Of a stretch of 64,000 nt of DNA, positions 16,656-27,565 are shown in pieces. The translations under genes and the position numbers were made by a program. This DNA comes from Clostridia bacterium (GTDB taxonomy: Bacteria > Bacillota > Clostridia > Monoglobales > Firm-18), in assembly GCA_017397315.1 (NCBI GenBank), contig JAFQJA010000005.1:41360-105359 (forward strand), written 5' to 3'. The notes below the pieces were generated by a model, which did no database searches, was not told where the DNA came from, and saw nothing but the letters and a program-made list of their open reading frames with translations. How positions within the stretch are numbered: the stretch's first letter is position 1; each line of letters begins with the position of its first letter.

Positions 16656-16718
16656 TAAATAACCCTCCTTGCCGTAATTAAAATTTGAAACAAATGTAAT
16701 ATATTACGGGAGTAATTA

Positions 16719-17345
16719 TTACTTAGAGTACAACTCGACGATAAGATGCTCTTCAATCGGCAAATCAATATCATCTCTTGCTGCCTCTGCTAAAACTTTA
16801 GCAGTTAAGGTGTTTTTGTCTAAATCAAGCCACTTCGGAACTGCACGCGAAGCAGTAACTTCAAGCACATCCTTAATTTTTGCACTGCTTTGGCTTCCTT
16901 CTTTGATTGCAATAACATCACCGGGTTTTACCAAGTATGAAGGAATGTTCACCTTCTTACCGTTAACTGTAAAATGACCGTGTAAAACCAACTGTCTTGA
17001 TTCTGGTCTTGATGTACCAAAACCCAATCTGTAAATAACATTATCAAGTCTGCTTTCCAAAATTGATAACAAGTTTTCACCTGTTACACCGGCTTTTTTG
17101 TTAGCCATTTCGAAATATTTAGCGAACTGACTTTCCAAAACTCCGTAGTAACGACGAGCTTTCTGCTTTTCTCTTAACTGCATACCGTATCCGGATAGTT
17201 TCTTTCTGCCCTGACCGTGTTGACCGGGTGCATAGTTGCGTTTGTTGATACCGCATTTAGCAGTATAGCATCTCTCGCCTTTCAAATATAATTTCTCGCC
17301 CTCTCGTCTGCAAAGTCTGCAAACAGGACCTGTATATCTTGCCAT
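16719..17345 (-). CDS. rpsD: 30S ribosomal protein S4, zinc-binding form
   Basis: 208 aa. The N-terminus holds four cysteines (CRLC near residue 9, then C and C around 26-31), marking the zinc-containing S4 paralogue. The S4 RNA-binding domain lies at ~95-160. It is a primary 16S rRNA binder, and in other Bacillota an autogenous regulator. Confidence 0.98.
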   Translation of the reverse strand: MARYTGPVCRLCRREGEKLYLKGERCYTAKCGINKRNYAPGQHGQGRKKLSGYGMQLREKQKARRYYGVLESQFAKYFEMANKKAGVTGENLLSILESRLDNVIYRLGFGTSRPESRQLVLHGHFTVNGKKVNIPSYLVKPGDVIAIKEGSQSSAKIKDVLEVTASRAVPKWLDLDKNTLTAKVLAEAARDDIDLPIEEHLIVELYSK

Positions 17346-17373
17346 TTCTCGTTACACCTCCTATAATTAAAAA

Positions 17374-17766
17374 TCAAACACGACGCCTTTTCGGTGGACG
17401 GCAACCGTTGTGGGGAATTGGAGTTACATCTTTAATCATATTAACTTCAAGACCTGCTGCCTGTAATGCACGGATTGCAGCTTCACGGCCTGCACCCGGA
17501 CCTTTTACATAAACTTCTACCGTTTTCATACCGTGTTCCATTGCTGCTTTTGCAGCAGTTTCTGCCGCCATTTGTGCAGCAAAGGGTGTGCTTTTCTTTG
17601 AACCTCTGAAGCCCAAACCACCTGCACTTGCCCATGATATAGCATTACCTGCTGTATCTGTGATTGTAACAAGTGTATTGTTAAAAGTACTGCGGATATG
17701 AGCCGCACCTTTTTCTATATTTTTGCGTTCTCTTCTTCTGCCTGTTCTTCTTGTTGTTTTTGCCAT
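17374..17766 (-). CDS. rpsK: 30S ribosomal protein S11
   Basis: 130 aa. Contains the typical [15 protein letters not shown] segment and the C-terminal [17 protein letters not shown] end. Usual position between rpsM and rpsD; part of the platform near the mRNA exit. Confidence 0.98.
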   Translation of the reverse strand: MAKTTRRTGRRRERKNIEKGAAHIRSTFNNTLVTITDTAGNAISWASAGGLGFRGSKKSTPFAAQMAAETAAKAAMEHGMKTVEVYVKGPGAGREAAIRALQAAGLEVNMIKDVTPIPHNGCRPPKRRRV

Positions 17767-17798
17767 TTGCGTAAATCCCTCCTTTTTAAGAAATGTTA

Positions 17799-18167
17799 TT
17801 ATTTCTTCTTATTAGCCATTGTACGCTTAGGACCTTTTCTGGTTCTTGCGTTTGTTTTAGTTTTCTGACCTCTTACAGGTAATCCTTTTCTGTGTCTGAT
17901 ACCACGGTAGCAACCGATTTCCTGCAAACGCTTAATATCAAGCGCTACTTCACGACGAAGGTCGCCTTCAACTGTGTATTCTTTGTCTATAATATCACGA
18001 ATTTTACCAACCTCGTCATCTGTTAAGTCTTTGACTCTGGTGTCGGGATTAATGCCTGCAGTTTCCAAAATCTTGATTGCACTGCTTTTGCCGATACCGA
18101 AAACATAAGTTAATCCTATTTCAATACGCTTTTCTTTTGGTAAGTCTACTCCTGCTATTCTTGCCAT
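17799..18167 (-). CDS. rpsM: 30S ribosomal protein S13
   Basis: 122 aa. Starts [17 protein letters not shown] and contains the [14 protein letters not shown] motif and a basic tail. It binds the 30S head and contacts the P-site tRNA and L5. It is preceded by an unusually long 153-nt gap after rpmJ. Confidence 0.98.
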   Translation of the reverse strand: MARIAGVDLPKEKRIEIGLTYVFGIGKSSAIKILETAGINPDTRVKDLTDDEVGKIRDIIDKEYTVEGDLRREVALDIKRLQEIGCYRGIRHRKGLPVRGQKTKTNARTRKGPKRTMANKKK

Positions 18168-18320
18168 TTTAACAAATTCACCTCCATTAATTTGAAGCCG
18201 TCTGTTTTATAAATCCGCTGTTATCTCATTGCTTAGCGGGCACAAACCACCGCACAAGGATGGTTGTTTCTGCCACACTCTGCATTGTCAGCCGCAATAA
18301 CAGTGGGTTTTAAAAACTTA

Positions 18321-18434
18321 TCAGCCTTGTCTCTGTTTGTGTTTTGGATTCTCACAAATTACCATTATTTTGCCTTTTCTCTTAATTATCTTGCATTTTT
18401 CGCACATCTTCTTAACTGATGGCCTTACTTTCAT
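18321..18434 (-). CDS. rpmJ: 50S ribosomal protein L36, zinc-binding form
   Basis: A 37-aa frame beginning [15 protein letters not shown] and ending HKQRQG. The zinc ligands are CEKC, a Cys in VICEN and a His in PKHKQ, so it is the C+ form. A GGAGGTG-type ribosome binding site precedes the ATG. It lies between infA and rpsM as expected. Confidence 0.96.
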   Translation of the reverse strand: MKVRPSVKKMCEKCKIIKRKGKIMVICENPKHKQRQG

Positions 18435-18480
18435 TTTTATACACCTCCGTATAATTAAAACGCCTGATTATATAAATTGA

Positions 18481-18699
18481 TCATTTCCCACGCCATGTTA
18501 TACGCCCTTTTGTTAAATCATAAGGAGACATTTCAACTGTAACCTTATCGCCAGGTAATATTCGTATAAAATGCATACGCAGTTTTCCCGAAATATGAGC
18601 CAATATTTGATGCTTGTTCTCCAGCTCAACTTTAAACATCGCATTAGGCAATGCTTCTACAACTGTACCTTCAAGTTCTAAAACATCATCTTTTGCCAT
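18481..18699 (-). CDS. infA: Translation initiation factor IF-1
   Basis: 72 aa, the standard length, one S1/OB fold domain. Starts [20 protein letters not shown] and ends with the LTKGRITWR segment. It binds the A site of the 30S subunit during initiation. Confidence 0.97.
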   Translation of the reverse strand: MAKDDVLELEGTVVEALPNAMFKVELENKHQILAHISGKLRMHFIRILPGDKVTVEMSPYDLTKGRITWRGK

Positions 18700-18701
18700 T
18701 G

Positions 18702-18971
18702 TTACTCCTCCTTTTGATTGTATTCAAAAAGTTCTCGCCTAAGTTCAGTATTGGTTACCTTTTCCCCATCATTAAGTTTTCTGCTTATAAACTCGGAAAA
18801 GCCAAAACCGCACTCAATGTGTTTTATCTTTTTTCGTTTGGGCTTGTCAGTCTTTCTGCCCTTACCATCGCATATATTTACATACTCACCGTCAACTGAC
18901 ATTACAACAAAATATGTTCCTTTGTCTCGTCCGGCTTTTGAATAAATAATACTCCCGGGTCCAACCTCCAA
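18702..18971 (-). CDS. KOW-domain RNA-binding protein (L14e-like)
   Basis: An 89-aa small protein with an N-terminal KOW-type segment ([18 protein letters not shown]) and a basic middle (KPKRKKIKH). Clostridial spc operons often carry such a gene between map and infA; it is annotated only as a KOW or ribosomal L14e-like protein. Its role is not established, but position implies ribosome or RNA association. The start is TTG at 18971 after AGAGGTGA; it ends 2 nt before infA. Confidence 0.88.
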   Translation of the reverse strand: MEVGPGSIIYSKAGRDKGTYFVVMSVDGEYVNICDGKGRKTDKPKRKKIKHIECGFGFSEFISRKLNDGEKVTNTELRRELFEYNQKEE

Positions 18972-19001
18972 AACTTTTCACCTCTTACACCTTTTGGCGA
19001 T

Positions 19002-19748
19002 TTATTCAACCGTCAGCAATACAGGGCTTGATTTAGTTACTGCAATCGTATGCTCGTAATGTGCAGACATCTTGCCGTCGGCAGTTATTACCGTCCAGCC
19101 GTCTTTTAGTCTTTTTACATCACATGATCCTGCATTAACCATCGGCTCAACTGCAAGTGTCATTCCACTGTACAGTCTTGCACCTCTTCCTGCCTTGCCA
19201 TGGTTGGGAACTTCTGGGTCTTCGTGAAGATTTTTCCCCACTCCATGCCCTACATAATCTTTTACTACTGAAAATCCGTTTTGTTCAACATAAGTTTGAA
19301 CTCCATTGGATATATCAGACACTCTGTTTCCAGCACAAGCGAATTTAATTCCCTCGTAAAAACTTTGTTTTGTTACTTCTATTAGTCTCTTTGCTTCCGC
19401 AGACACCTCGCCGCACGGGTATGTCGCCGCACTGTCGCTATGGTATCCGTCTAAATACACTCCTATATCCACACTTACTATATCTCCCGTTTTAATTGTC
19501 TGTTTTCCGGGTATTCCGTGTATTACCACATCATTTACCGAAACACAGATACTTTTAGGGTAGCCCGAGTAGTTTAGGAATGACGGAGCAGCACCTTTAG
19601 ACTTAATAAATTCATAGGCAAGTCTGTCTAACTCCTCTGTAGTTATTCCGTCGCAGATGTTTTCTGCAACCAATCTGTGAGTAAGAGCGTTAATATGCCC
19701 TGCCCTTCTCATTTTGTCAATCTCGGAAACTGATTTAATGCTAATCAT
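19002..19748 (-). CDS. map: Methionine aminopeptidase, type I
   Basis: 248 aa. Removes the initiator Met from new proteins. Metal ligands fit the D residues in SVDIGVYLDGYHSDSAAT, H in GHGVGKNLHEDP, and the E residues in TLAVEPM and SAHYEHT. The start overlaps the adk stop by 4 nt (ATGA), so translation is coupled. Confidence 0.97.
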   Translation of the reverse strand: MISIKSVSEIDKMRRAGHINALTHRLVAENICDGITTEELDRLAYEFIKSKGAAPSFLNYSGYPKSICVSVNDVVIHGIPGKQTIKTGDIVSVDIGVYLDGYHSDSAATYPCGEVSAEAKRLIEVTKQSFYEGIKFACAGNRVSDISNGVQTYVEQNGFSVVKDYVGHGVGKNLHEDPEVPNHGKAGRGARLYSGMTLAVEPMVNAGSCDVKRLKDGWTVITADGKMSAHYEHTIAVTKSSPVLLTVE

Positions 19749-20386
19749 AATTGAATGCCCAATGCCTTTAACACAGACTTTGTTGTATCTTCTACCGCAT
19801 CTTCTGATTTTACTTTAACAACTTTGTCAGCATAATAATCTATAACCGGGGCGGTAGTTTCAGCATAAATTTCCAATCTTTTTTTTATGGTTTCCGGATT
19901 GTCGTCATCTCTTGTAACAAGAGGTGCTCCGCAAACATCACATTTGTCTCCGCTTTTTGACGGTTTATCTGTTATGTGATATGTTGCAGGACATTCACTG
20001 CACACTCTTCTTCCTGCAAGGCGTTTTATAATCACATCACGGTCAGCATCAATCATCAAAACAACATCTGTTTTAATACCGGCTTTTTCCATTGCCTTGG
20101 CTTGTTCCAAAGTTCTTGGAAAACCGTCTAAAATGTAACCGTTTTTGCAGTCATCCTGTGCAACTCTGTCTAACACCACATTAATTATTGTATTATCAGG
20201 TACTAATTTCCCGTCGTTAATATACATCGCTGCTTCTTTACCGACTTCTGTACCTTTTGCAATAGCCTCACGAAGCATTGCACCTGTTGAAATTGCTGGT
20301 ATTTTAAGTGCTTTTTCCAAAATTTCTGATTGTGTGCCTTTCCCGCTTCCGGGTGCACCCATAATTAACATTTTCAACTGCTTCAC
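19745..20386 (-). CDS. adk: Adenylate kinase with zinc-type LID
   Basis: 213 aa. ATP + AMP to 2 ADP. P-loop GAPGSGKGT at ~10-18; NMP-binding DGFPRT; LID domain with four cysteines (CSEC and CDVC), the zinc-stabilised form usual in Bacillota. Standard position between secY and map. Confidence 0.97.
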   Translation of the reverse strand: MKQLKMLIMGAPGSGKGTQSEILEKALKIPAISTGAMLREAIAKGTEVGKEAAMYINDGKLVPDNTIINVVLDRVAQDDCKNGYILDGFPRTLEQAKAMEKAGIKTDVVLMIDADRDVIIKRLAGRRVCSECPATYHITDKPSKSGDKCDVCGAPLVTRDDDNPETIKKRLEIYAETTAPVIDYYADKVVKVKSEDAVEDTTKSVLKALGIQL

Positions 20387-20453
20387 TCTCCTATTACATT
20401 ATAGGCGACAGGCAAAAGTCAAATCGAAACTTTTGCCGCAGACCTGACAAATA

Positions 20454-21734
20454 TTATTCTAAAAATCCTTTATAGTGTCGCATAATCATTTGAGTTTCCA
20501 TTGCCTTAACTGTTTCTAATGCAACACCTACAACGATTAGAAGTGAAGTACCTCCAATGCTGATGTTGATGCCTGCAAACTGAGACATAAATATAGGCAA
20601 TACTGCTACCAAACCTAAGAATACAGCGCCAACTATTGTAATTCTTGATAACACTTTGTTGATAAAATCACTTGTTGTTCTTCCCGGTCTGATGCCCGGA
20701 ATGAACCCACCGTTCTTCTTCATATTGTTAGCCATTTCAATAGGATTGAACTGGATAGCTGTATAAAAATATGTGAAGAACAATATTAACAAGAAGTATA
20801 GGATACCGTATATCCAATGTGTGGGTGTGAATGCTTTTAATATTGCACCCCAGAAGCCGGTTACCTTAGTAATGTCTGCACCAAAGAATCCTGCTATAGT
20901 TGATGGGAACGCCAAAATACTCATAGCAAAGATAATAGGCATAACACCTGCTGAAGCAACTTTAATCGGGATTGAAGTGCTCTGTCCGCCATACATTTTA
21001 CGGCCTACAACTCTCTTTGAATACTGAACAGGAATTTTTCTTTCAGCATTAGTCATTGAAACAACGAATGCTACAATTACGATTGCAACAATCAATAAAA
21101 CGATTGTTGTAAACACATTTAAAACCTTCGCTTTATTATATTCAATCAAAGTCTGAACAAGTTGTGGTCCGCGTGATACGATACCGCCAAAAATCAACAA
21201 TGATATACCATTTCCAATACCCTTTTCATTAATCTGCTCACCAAGCCACATTAGAAAAGCTGTACCTGCTGTAAATGATAAAATAATTGTCAAACCGGCA
21301 ATAAAACTGCTGTCTGTTACTGCATGGTGGTTATTTTTCAAAGTGAAGTACAAACCTGTAGCCTGAACAAGACCCAACACAACAGTCAAATATCTTGACC
21401 ACTGTGCAATCTTCTTTCTGCCTTCTTCGCCTTCTTTTGAAATACGCTCCAATGCCGGGATTGCAACTGTTAAAAGTTGCATAATAATTGATGAATTGAT
21501 ATATGGTGAAATACTCATTGCAAAGATTGTTGCCTGCTCAAAGGCTCCGCCTGAGAAGACATTCATAAAATCAAGCAACGATGTACCGGTTAGCATTTGT
21601 GCTACTGCCGCTCTGTCTAAAAACGGAACAGGAACAAATGAACCGAAACGGAAAATTATAAGCATTCCTATGGTGTATAATATTTTTTTCCTTAAATCAG
21701 GAATTTTCCATGCGTTAGCAATAGTCTGAAACAT
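20454..21734 (-). CDS. secY: Protein translocase subunit SecY
   Basis: 426 aa with ten predicted helices; forms the SecYEG channel. The N-terminal helix start (RKKILYTIGMLIIFRFGSFVPVP), the plug region near FMNVFSGGAF and the cytoplasmic loop around PGIRPGRTT are typical. It starts 1 nt after rplO. Confidence 0.98.
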   Translation of the reverse strand: MFQTIANAWKIPDLRKKILYTIGMLIIFRFGSFVPVPFLDRAAVAQMLTGTSLLDFMNVFSGGAFEQATIFAMSISPYINSSIIMQLLTVAIPALERISKEGEEGRKKIAQWSRYLTVVLGLVQATGLYFTLKNNHHAVTDSSFIAGLTIILSFTAGTAFLMWLGEQINEKGIGNGISLLIFGGIVSRGPQLVQTLIEYNKAKVLNVFTTIVLLIVAIVIVAFVVSMTNAERKIPVQYSKRVVGRKMYGGQSTSIPIKVASAGVMPIIFAMSILAFPSTIAGFFGADITKVTGFWGAILKAFTPTHWIYGILYFLLILFFTYFYTAIQFNPIEMANNMKKNGGFIPGIRPGRTTSDFINKVLSRITIVGAVFLGLVAVLPIFMSQFAGINISIGGTSLLIVVGVALETVKAMETQMIMRHYKGFLE

Positions 21735-21735
21735 A

Positions 21736-22176
21736 TTATATCACCTCTGCCTTTCCTCCGGCTTTTTCGATTTTTTCCTGAGCGGTTTTTGTAAATCTTG
21801 TAGCCTTAACAGTAAGTGCTTTTGTGAGTTCACCTCTACCAAGTATAACAACTCCGTCGCATACTTTTGAAATAACTCCTGTTTCTAACAACAATTCCGC
21901 TGTTACCTCAGTGTTTTCTTCAAATCTTTCAAGCACTTCTACATTAATTGATACATATTTTTTAGCAAATATATTTGTAAATCCGCGTTTAGGCAATCTT
22001 CTGTATAAAGGCATCTGACCGCCTTCAAATCCGGGACGAACTCCGCCGCCGCTTCTGGCATTTTGACCTTTGTGCCCTTTACCTGCTGTTTTGCCGTTGC
22101 CTGACGCATGTCCTCTACCTTTTCTTTTTGGGTATTTTTTTGAACCTTCAGCTGGTGACAATTCACATAATTTCAT
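21736..22176 (-). CDS. rplO: 50S ribosomal protein L15
   Basis: 146 aa. The N-terminal extension is Gly/Lys-rich ([21 protein letters not shown]), and [17 protein letters not shown] is diagnostic. A late-assembly protein of the large subunit. Confidence 0.97.
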   Translation of the reverse strand: MKLCELSPAEGSKKYPKRKGRGHASGNGKTAGKGHKGQNARSGGGVRPGFEGGQMPLYRRLPKRGFTNIFAKKYVSINVEVLERFEENTEVTAELLLETGVISKVCDGVVILGRGELTKALTVKATRFTKTAQEKIEKAGGKAEVI

Positions 22177-22204
22177 TTTGTCCCACCTCCTTTTATGATT
22201 TCAA

Positions 22205-22387
22205 TTATAACTCCTCAACTGTTACTAAGTGCCTTACCTTAGCAATCATACCTCTAATCTGAGGATTATCCTTATGCTCTGCTACGCTTCTGATTTTGTG
22301 CAAACCTAAAGCTTTAACAGTTGCTATTTGATTTTCCTTGCAACCAATTGTGCTTTTTGCAAGTGTAATTTTTAGTGTTTTAGCCAC
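22205..22387 (-). CDS. rpmD: 50S ribosomal protein L30
   Basis: 60 aa, the usual bacterial size, with [12 protein letters not shown] and the conserved [18 protein letters not shown] end. The start is GTG with GGAGGG upstream. Confidence 0.97.
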   Translation of the reverse strand: MAKTLKITLAKSTIGCKENQIATVKALGLHKIRSVAEHKDNPQIRGMIAKVRHLVTVEEL

Positions 22388-22399
22388 GATAAACCCTCC

Positions 22400-22930
22400 T
22401 TATAAAGCTGCTTCCTCGTTAGTTTTACCACGGTAAACCTGTGTATCGCTGATACCACGAGTCTGTGCAACTGTTGCAACATCACGAAGTGAAGCAAGAC
22501 CATCAATTGTAGCGCTTACTACATTTCGTGCATTGTTAGAACGCAATGATTTTGTACGGATATCTCTGATGCCTGCAAGTTCGATAACAGCACGCGCTGC
22601 ACCGCCTGCGATAACACCGGTACCTTCTTTAGCCGGTTTTAACAAAACTTCTCCGGCGCCAAATTTACCAATAACCTCGTGAGGAATTGTTGTTCCTACG
22701 ATTGGTACATAAATCATATTTTTCTTTGCATCTTCTATACCTTTGCGTATAGCGTCCGGAATTTCGGCAGCTTTACCCATACCGCATCCTACATGACCGT
22801 TTTCGTCGCCAACAACAACAAGTGCTGAGAAACGGAATGTTCTACCACCTTTTACAACCTTTGCTACACGATTGATTTTTACAACTTTTTCTTTAATATC
22901 CAAAGTTCCTGCGTCGATTTGATTTGCCAT
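22400..22930 (-). CDS. rpsE: 30S ribosomal protein S5
   Basis: 176 aa. Contains the S5 dsRNA-binding fold ([29 protein letters not shown]) and the C-terminal domain ([20 protein letters not shown]). Involved in decoding accuracy. Confidence 0.98.
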   Translation of the reverse strand: MANQIDAGTLDIKEKVVKINRVAKVVKGGRTFRFSALVVVGDENGHVGCGMGKAAEIPDAIRKGIEDAKKNMIYVPIVGTTIPHEVIGKFGAGEVLLKPAKEGTGVIAGGAARAVIELAGIRDIRTKSLRSNNARNVVSATIDGLASLRDVATVAQTRGISDTQVYRGKTNEEAAL

Positions 22931-22947
22931 TTTTTCACCTTCTTCTT

Positions 22948-23310
22948 TTAGAAATTAAGTCCACCCTCACGAGCACCTTCAGCCAATTCTAAAACGCGTC
23001 CGTGATACAGGTAACCGCCACGGTCAAATACAACATCTTTAATACCTGCTGCCAATGCTTTTTCAGCAATTAATTTGCCTACTTCTCTTGCAGCGGCTTT
23101 GTTGCCACCGTATGTTCCCTTTAAACTTGCATCAAGTGTTGATGCTGACACCAATGTAATACCTTTTGTGTCGTCTATGATTTGTGCATATATGTTATTA
23201 AGACTTCTGTAAACATTCAATCTTGGACATTCTGTTGTGCCTGAAATCTTTTTTCTAACACGAGCATGTCTTCTTTTTCTTGCGACATTACTGCCGATTT
23301 TCTTAATCAT
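22948..23310 (-). CDS. rplR: 50S ribosomal protein L18
   Basis: 120 aa from the ATG at 23310, which follows AGGAGT by 7 nt. A longer in-frame start at 23331 would include that ribosome binding site and is rejected. Contains [15 protein letters not shown] and [12 protein letters not shown]. Binds 5S rRNA with L5. Confidence 0.96.
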   Translation of the reverse strand: MIKKIGSNVARKRRHARVRKKISGTTECPRLNVYRSLNNIYAQIIDDTKGITLVSASTLDASLKGTYGGNKAAAREVGKLIAEKALAAGIKDVVFDRGGYLYHGRVLELAEGAREGGLNF

Positions 23311-23384
23311 ACCGTTTACTCCTTTCTTCACATTTGAGGCTTAATATATAACCAAGCCAAATTTGCGTACAAATAAGGCAAACA

Positions 23385-23930
23385 TTATTTTTTCTTTGCA
23401 CCTGTTTTTCCTTCTTTTCTGCGGATAACTTCGTCTGAGTATTTGATACCTTTACCTTTATAAGGTTCTGGTGGTCTCTTTTCACGAATCAATGAAGCAA
23501 TATGACCAACCAACTGTTTGTCAGCACCCTTTACGATAATTGTATTGGGTTGCGGTACTTCAATTGTTATTCCGTCAACAGGTTCCATCTCTACGGGATG
23601 TGAATAACCTAATGTTAAATCTAAAGTTTTACCCTTCATAGCTGCACGATAACCAACACCGTTGATTTCAAGAGTTTTTGTATAACCTTCTGTTACACCA
23701 ATCACCATATTAGCAATAAGTGTTCTTGTTAAACCGTGTAGTGCTCTGTGCTCTTTATTTTCTGTAGGGCGTTCAACTGTAACAACGCCGTTTTCATTTT
23801 TAATGATCATATCCTCATGCAATTCTCTTGTAAGAGTACCGTTTGGTCCTTTTACAGTAACCGTGCTGCCTTCCAATTTGAAATCAACACCGGCAGGAAT
23901 TGTAATTGGCATTTTTCCTATTCTGGACAC
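23385..23930 (-). CDS. rplF: 50S ribosomal protein L6
   Basis: 181 aa. Begins [14 protein letters not shown], and the C-terminal L6 signature is [11 protein letters not shown]. The start is GTG after AAGGAGGTG. Located near the sarcin-ricin loop. Confidence 0.97.
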   Translation of the reverse strand: MSRIGKMPITIPAGVDFKLEGSTVTVKGPNGTLTRELHEDMIIKNENGVVTVERPTENKEHRALHGLTRTLIANMVIGVTEGYTKTLEINGVGYRAAMKGKTLDLTLGYSHPVEMEPVDGITIEVPQPNTIIVKGADKQLVGHIASLIREKRPPEPYKGKGIKYSDEVIRRKEGKTGAKKK

Positions 23931-23973
23931 TTTTATTGCACCTCCTTGTTTATCTATTGATTACAAATCAATA

Positions 23974-24372
23974 TTACCAAACAAACGCCAAAACCTCGCC
24001 ACCAACATTCTCACGACGAGCGCGCTTATCTGTCATAACACCATTTGATGTTGAGATGATTGCAATACCCAAACCTTTTAATACTCTGGGAAGCTCATCT
24101 CTTGATACATATACTCTAAGACCTGGTTTTGAAACTCTCTTTAGACCTTTAATAACCTGTGATTTACCTTCACCGTATTTAAGCCAGATTTTGATCATAC
24201 CCTGTCTGTCGTCATCAATTACTTCAAATTTTTTGATATAACCTTCGTCAAATAAAATCTGAACGATTGATTTTTTCATATTTGATGCGGGAACTTCAAC
24301 TGTCTCATGACGAGCATTGTTTGCGTTCCTGATTCTTGTTAACAAATCTGCGATTGGATCTGTAATTTGCAT
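23974..24372 (-). CDS. rpsH: 30S ribosomal protein S8
   Basis: 132 aa. Begins [18 protein letters not shown] and ends with the [20 protein letters not shown] signature. A central 16S rRNA binder; in E. coli S8 represses the spc operon, but no such site was identified here. Confidence 0.98.
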   Translation of the reverse strand: MQITDPIADLLTRIRNANNARHETVEVPASNMKKSIVQILFDEGYIKKFEVIDDDRQGMIKIWLKYGEGKSQVIKGLKRVSKPGLRVYVSRDELPRVLKGLGIAIISTSNGVMTDKRARRENVGGEVLAFVW

Positions 24373-24421
24373 TATGAAACCTCCTTCCGACTGCTATTTA
24401 AACAATCTGTATAAACTTATC

Positions 24422-24607
24422 TTACCAGCTTGCCTTTCTTACACCGGGAATAACACCCTCGTGTGCCAAATTTCTGAAACAAATTCTGCAAACACCGTAC
24501 TTGCGTAGGTAACCGTGAGGTCTGCCGCAAATTTTACAACGGTTATATTCACGGGTTTTAAATTTTTGCTTCTTTTGTTGTTTTAGTATCATTGCTTTTT
24601 TAGCCAC
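24422..24607 (-). CDS. rpsN: 30S ribosomal protein S14, zinc-type
   Basis: 61 aa, the short C+ form. Zinc ligands CKIC and CRIC flank [12 protein letters not shown]. The start is GTG with AAGGAGGG upstream. Confidence 0.97.
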   Translation of the reverse strand: MAKKAMILKQQKKQKFKTREYNRCKICGRPHGYLRKYGVCRICFRNLAHEGVIPGVRKASW

Positions 24608-24624
24608 TATAATTCCCTCCTTCG

Positions 24625-25167
24625 TTAATTGCGAGCAAAGGGCGCACCCATTAGGGTTAATAACTCTTTGGCTTCTTCGTCGGTTGAAGCAGTAGTTACG
24701 AATATAATATCCATACCTCTGATTTTATCAACCTTATCATAATCGATTTCAGGGAATATTAACTGTTCTTTGATACCGAATGAGTAGTTACCTCTACCGT
24801 CAAAGGAATTCCCGTTAATTCCGCGGAAGTCGCGTACACGCGGTAATGCAACATTGAATAATCTGTCAATAAATTCGTACATTCTGTCTCCACGAAGTGT
24901 TGCTTTACAGCCGATGTTCATACCTTCACGGATTTTATATGCAGCAACTGAGTTCTTTGCTTGAGTAATAGCAGGTTTTTGTCCAACTATTTTTGCCATA
25001 TCTTCAGCAGCAGAATCCAAAGCTTTTGAATTGTCTTTTGCCTCGCCAACACCCATGTTAACAACTACTTTAACAATCTTTGGTATCTGCATTGGGCTTT
25101 TGTATTCAAACTTTTTCATTAAAGCCGGTGCTACTTCTTTGTCATATAGTTCTTTCATTCTTGACAT
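24625..25167 (-). CDS. rplE: 50S ribosomal protein L5
   Basis: 180 aa. [18 protein letters not shown] and [19 protein letters not shown] are diagnostic. Binds 5S rRNA and contacts P-site tRNA. Confidence 0.98.
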   Translation of the reverse strand: MSRMKELYDKEVAPALMKKFEYKSPMQIPKIVKVVVNMGVGEAKDNSKALDSAAEDMAKIVGQKPAITQAKNSVAAYKIREGMNIGCKATLRGDRMYEFIDRLFNVALPRVRDFRGINGNSFDGRGNYSFGIKEQLIFPEIDYDKVDKIRGMDIIFVTTASTDEEAKELLTLMGAPFARN

Positions 25168-25204
25168 TTGTTAATGTCCTCCTCCTTCCTGTGATGGTGC
25201 TCTA

Positions 25205-25525
25205 TCAGATAATTTCTCCGCATTTTTTGCAGATTCTTACATTGTCGCCGTTATCCAATGTCTTTCTGCCAATTCTTGTAGGCTCCTGACATTTGGGGCA
25301 TACATGCATTACTTTGCATGCATAAATCGGTGCTTCCTGGTGAATAATTCCACCTGCTTCACCTTGTTTTCTCGGCTTTTTATGTTTTGTAGCCATTGCT
25401 ACGCCTTCAACGATTACTTTACCGCTTTTAGGTATGCAAGTCAAAACTTTACCTTTTTTGCCTTTGTCTTTACCTGAAAGTACGATAACAGTGTCGCCTT
25501 TTTTAACATGAAGTTTTTTATTCAC
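25205..25525 (-). CDS. rplX: 50S ribosomal protein L24
   Basis: 106 aa. N-terminal KOW motif ([20 protein letters not shown]), then a C-terminal part with CPKC and CKKC pairs (cysteine arrangement HVCPKCQEP and RICKKCGE), a zinc-ribbon-like tail seen in some Bacillota. Start is GTG after GGGAGG. An assembly initiator of the large subunit. Confidence 0.96.
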   Translation of the reverse strand: MNKKLHVKKGDTVIVLSGKDKGKKGKVLTCIPKSGKVIVEGVAMATKHKKPRKQGEAGGIIHQEAPIYACKVMHVCPKCQEPTRIGRKTLDNGDNVRICKKCGEII

Positions 25526-25539
25526 GACTGTTGCCTCCC

Positions 25540-25908
25540 TTATAATACTTCTGGAGCAAGAGACAAGATTTTCATAAACTCTTTATCACGAAGTTCACGA
25601 GCAACAGGTCCAAAGATACGGGTACCTCTTGGGTTTTTATCGTCTCTTATAATTACTGCTGCGTTTTCGTCAAATTTAATATATGAACCGTCCGGTCGTC
25701 TTACGCCTTTTACGCTTCTTACGATTACTGCTTTTACTACATCGCCTTTTTTAACAACACCGCCGGGCGTTGCCTTTTTAACTGAAGCAACGATTATGTC
25801 TCCTACATTTCCGAAGTATCTGACAGAACCGCCAAGAACGCGAATACACATTATTTCTTTAGCGCCTGTGTTATCAGCCACTTTTAAAAGTGTTTGTTGT
25901 TGTATCAC
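25540..25908 (-). CDS. rplN: 50S ribosomal protein L14
   Basis: 122 aa from the GTG at 25908 (AAGGAGG 6-7 nt upstream), exactly the family length. A longer frame from 25926 would consist of the ribosome binding site itself. Contains [20 protein letters not shown] and the C-terminal [19 protein letters not shown]. Confidence 0.96.
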   Translation of the reverse strand: MIQQQTLLKVADNTGAKEIMCIRVLGGSVRYFGNVGDIIVASVKKATPGGVVKKGDVVKAVIVRSVKGVRRPDGSYIKFDENAAVIIRDDKNPRGTRIFGPVARELRDKEFMKILSLAPEVL

Positions 25909-25941
25909 AACGCATCCTCCTTTCAAAAACCGTTTTAAAAA

Positions 25942-26199
25942 TTATTGTGCTTTTTCTACTATCTCTACAAGACGCCATCTCTTATCCTTAGACAATGGTC
26001 TTGTTTCCATTACTTTTACTCTATCACCAACACTGCATTGGTTATTTTCATCGTGTGCCTTTAATTTATAGGTTCTTTTCATAACCTTGCTGTATAGTGG
26101 ATGCATTACGCTGTCTTCAATAGCAACTACAATGGTCTTATCCATTTTGTCGCTGACAACTCTTCCTATTCTGGTTTTTCTGTAATTTCTTTCAGCCAC
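25942..26199 (-). CDS. rpsQ: 30S ribosomal protein S17
   Basis: 85 aa from the GTG at 26199, 8 nt after AGGAGG; the upstream in-frame GTG at 26217 is rejected. Contains [15 protein letters not shown] and the [19 protein letters not shown] signature. Confidence 0.96.
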   Translation of the reverse strand: MAERNYRKTRIGRVVSDKMDKTIVVAIEDSVMHPLYSKVMKRTYKLKAHDENNQCSVGDRVKVMETRPLSKDKRWRLVEIVEKAQ

Positions 26200-26236
26200 C
26201 GTTGTTTCCTCCTTCACTTTATTTTAGTGAATATTA

Positions 26237-26446
26237 TTATCTGTTTGCGATTTCAGCTTCTTTAATCAGAGTGCTCACCCTTGCGATTGTCTTTTTAACT
26301 TCAACGATACGCATTGGGTTTTCAAGTTGATTGGTTGCTTGTTGAAATCTCAAATTGAATAATTCTGCTTTTGAGTCTTTTAACTTTTGTGTTAATTCGT
26401 CTATTGTCAAATCTCTTAATTTTTTGATATTGTTTTTAGCCGGCAT
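26237..26446 (-). CDS. rpmC: 50S ribosomal protein L29
   Basis: 69 aa from the ATG at 26446, which overlaps the rplP stop by one base (TAATG). [20 protein letters not shown] and [16 protein letters not shown] are typical. Part of the nascent-chain exit site. Confidence 0.96.
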   Translation of the reverse strand: MPAKNNIKKLRDLTIDELTQKLKDSKAELFNLRFQQATNQLENPMRIVEVKKTIARVSTLIKEAEIANR

Positions 26447-26868
26447 TAGCACTCACCCTCCGTTTCCTTGCAGATGAATTTGCATTTTACGGGCAACTTG
26501 TTAGCAGCAAGTCTTAAAGCTTCTCTTGCTACCTCTTCTGATACCCCGCCGATTTCAAACATTACGCGGCCGGGTTTTACCACTGCTACCCAATATTCCG
26601 GTGAACCTTTACCGCTACCCATACGGGTTTCAGCAGGTTTCTCAGTTATAGGCTTATCCGGGAATATTTTAATCCAAACTTTTCCGCCTCTTTTTATATA
26701 ACGAGTCATAGCGATACGGGCAGCCTCAATCTGATTTGCTGTAATCCAGCAAGGTTCTAATGACTGTAAACCGAAATCGCCGTATGATACTTTGTTACCT
26801 CTTAATGCTTTACCTGTTAGTCTTCCGCGCATTACTCTGCGATACTTAACTCTTTTTGGAGATAGCAT
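26446..26868 (-). CDS. rplP: 50S ribosomal protein L16
   Basis: 140 aa. Begins [19 protein letters not shown] and contains [15 protein letters not shown] and [15 protein letters not shown]. The start overlaps the rpsC 3' end by 23 nt, with its AAGGAGG inside rpsC. Confidence 0.97.
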   Translation of the reverse strand: MLSPKRVKYRRVMRGRLTGKALRGNKVSYGDFGLQSLEPCWITANQIEAARIAMTRYIKRGGKVWIKIFPDKPITEKPAETRMGSGKGSPEYWVAVVKPGRVMFEIGGVSEEVAREALRLAANKLPVKCKFICKETEGEC

Positions 26869-27547
26869 TTGCTTTTCCTCCTTCCGCCTTTTGTTCCTTA
26901 TTTACGGGCTTTTTGGAAGAAGCAAGAACTTCACCTTTGTAAATCCATGCTTTAACACCGATTTTACCGTATGTTGTATTTGCTTCTGCAAAACCGTAAT
27001 CACTGTCTGCTCTTAATGTTTGCAGAGGAATAGTTCCTTCGTGATAGTGTTCTGCACGGGCAATTTCTGCACCGCCCAATCTACCTGAGCAAGTTGTTTT
27101 AATACCTCTTGCTCCTGATTTCATAGTTCTGCCCATTGTGCCCTTCATTGCTTTTCTGAAGGAAATTCTTCTTTCCAACTGTGCTGCAATGTTTTCTGCA
27201 ACAAGCTGAGCATTTTGGTCGGGATTTTTAACCTCAACTATGTTGATTGTTACATCCTTACCCAACATTTTTACTAAATCTGCTTTTAACTTTTCAATGC
27301 CTGCACCTGAACGCCCGATAACGATACCGGGTTTAGCAGCATGAACACTTATTATAACTTTTTCTGATTTCTTTTCGATTTCTATTTTAGCAATTCCGCC
27401 CTGGTACAATTCTTTTTTCAAGAATTTTCTGATTTTGTAATCTTCAACGATGCTGTCGCCGAAATCTTTATCAGCTGCGTACCAACGAGAATCCCAGTCT
27501 TTGATTACCCCGACTCTTAAGCCGTGGGGATTAATTTTCTGTCCCAT
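26846..27547 (-). CDS. rpsC: 30S ribosomal protein S3
   Basis: 233 aa. N-terminal KH domain ([18 protein letters not shown]) and C-terminal S3 domain (GAQL-type [12 protein letters not shown], then [16 protein letters not shown]). At the mRNA entry channel. Confidence 0.97.
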   Translation of the reverse strand: MGQKINPHGLRVGVIKDWDSRWYAADKDFGDSIVEDYKIRKFLKKELYQGGIAKIEIEKKSEKVIISVHAAKPGIVIGRSGAGIEKLKADLVKMLGKDVTINIVEVKNPDQNAQLVAENIAAQLERRISFRKAMKGTMGRTMKSGARGIKTTCSGRLGGAEIARAEHYHEGTIPLQTLRADSDYGFAEANTTYGKIGVKAWIYKGEVLASSKKPVNKEQKAEGGKANAISKKS

Positions 27548-27565
27548 GTTCTACCTCCTTCTTTA

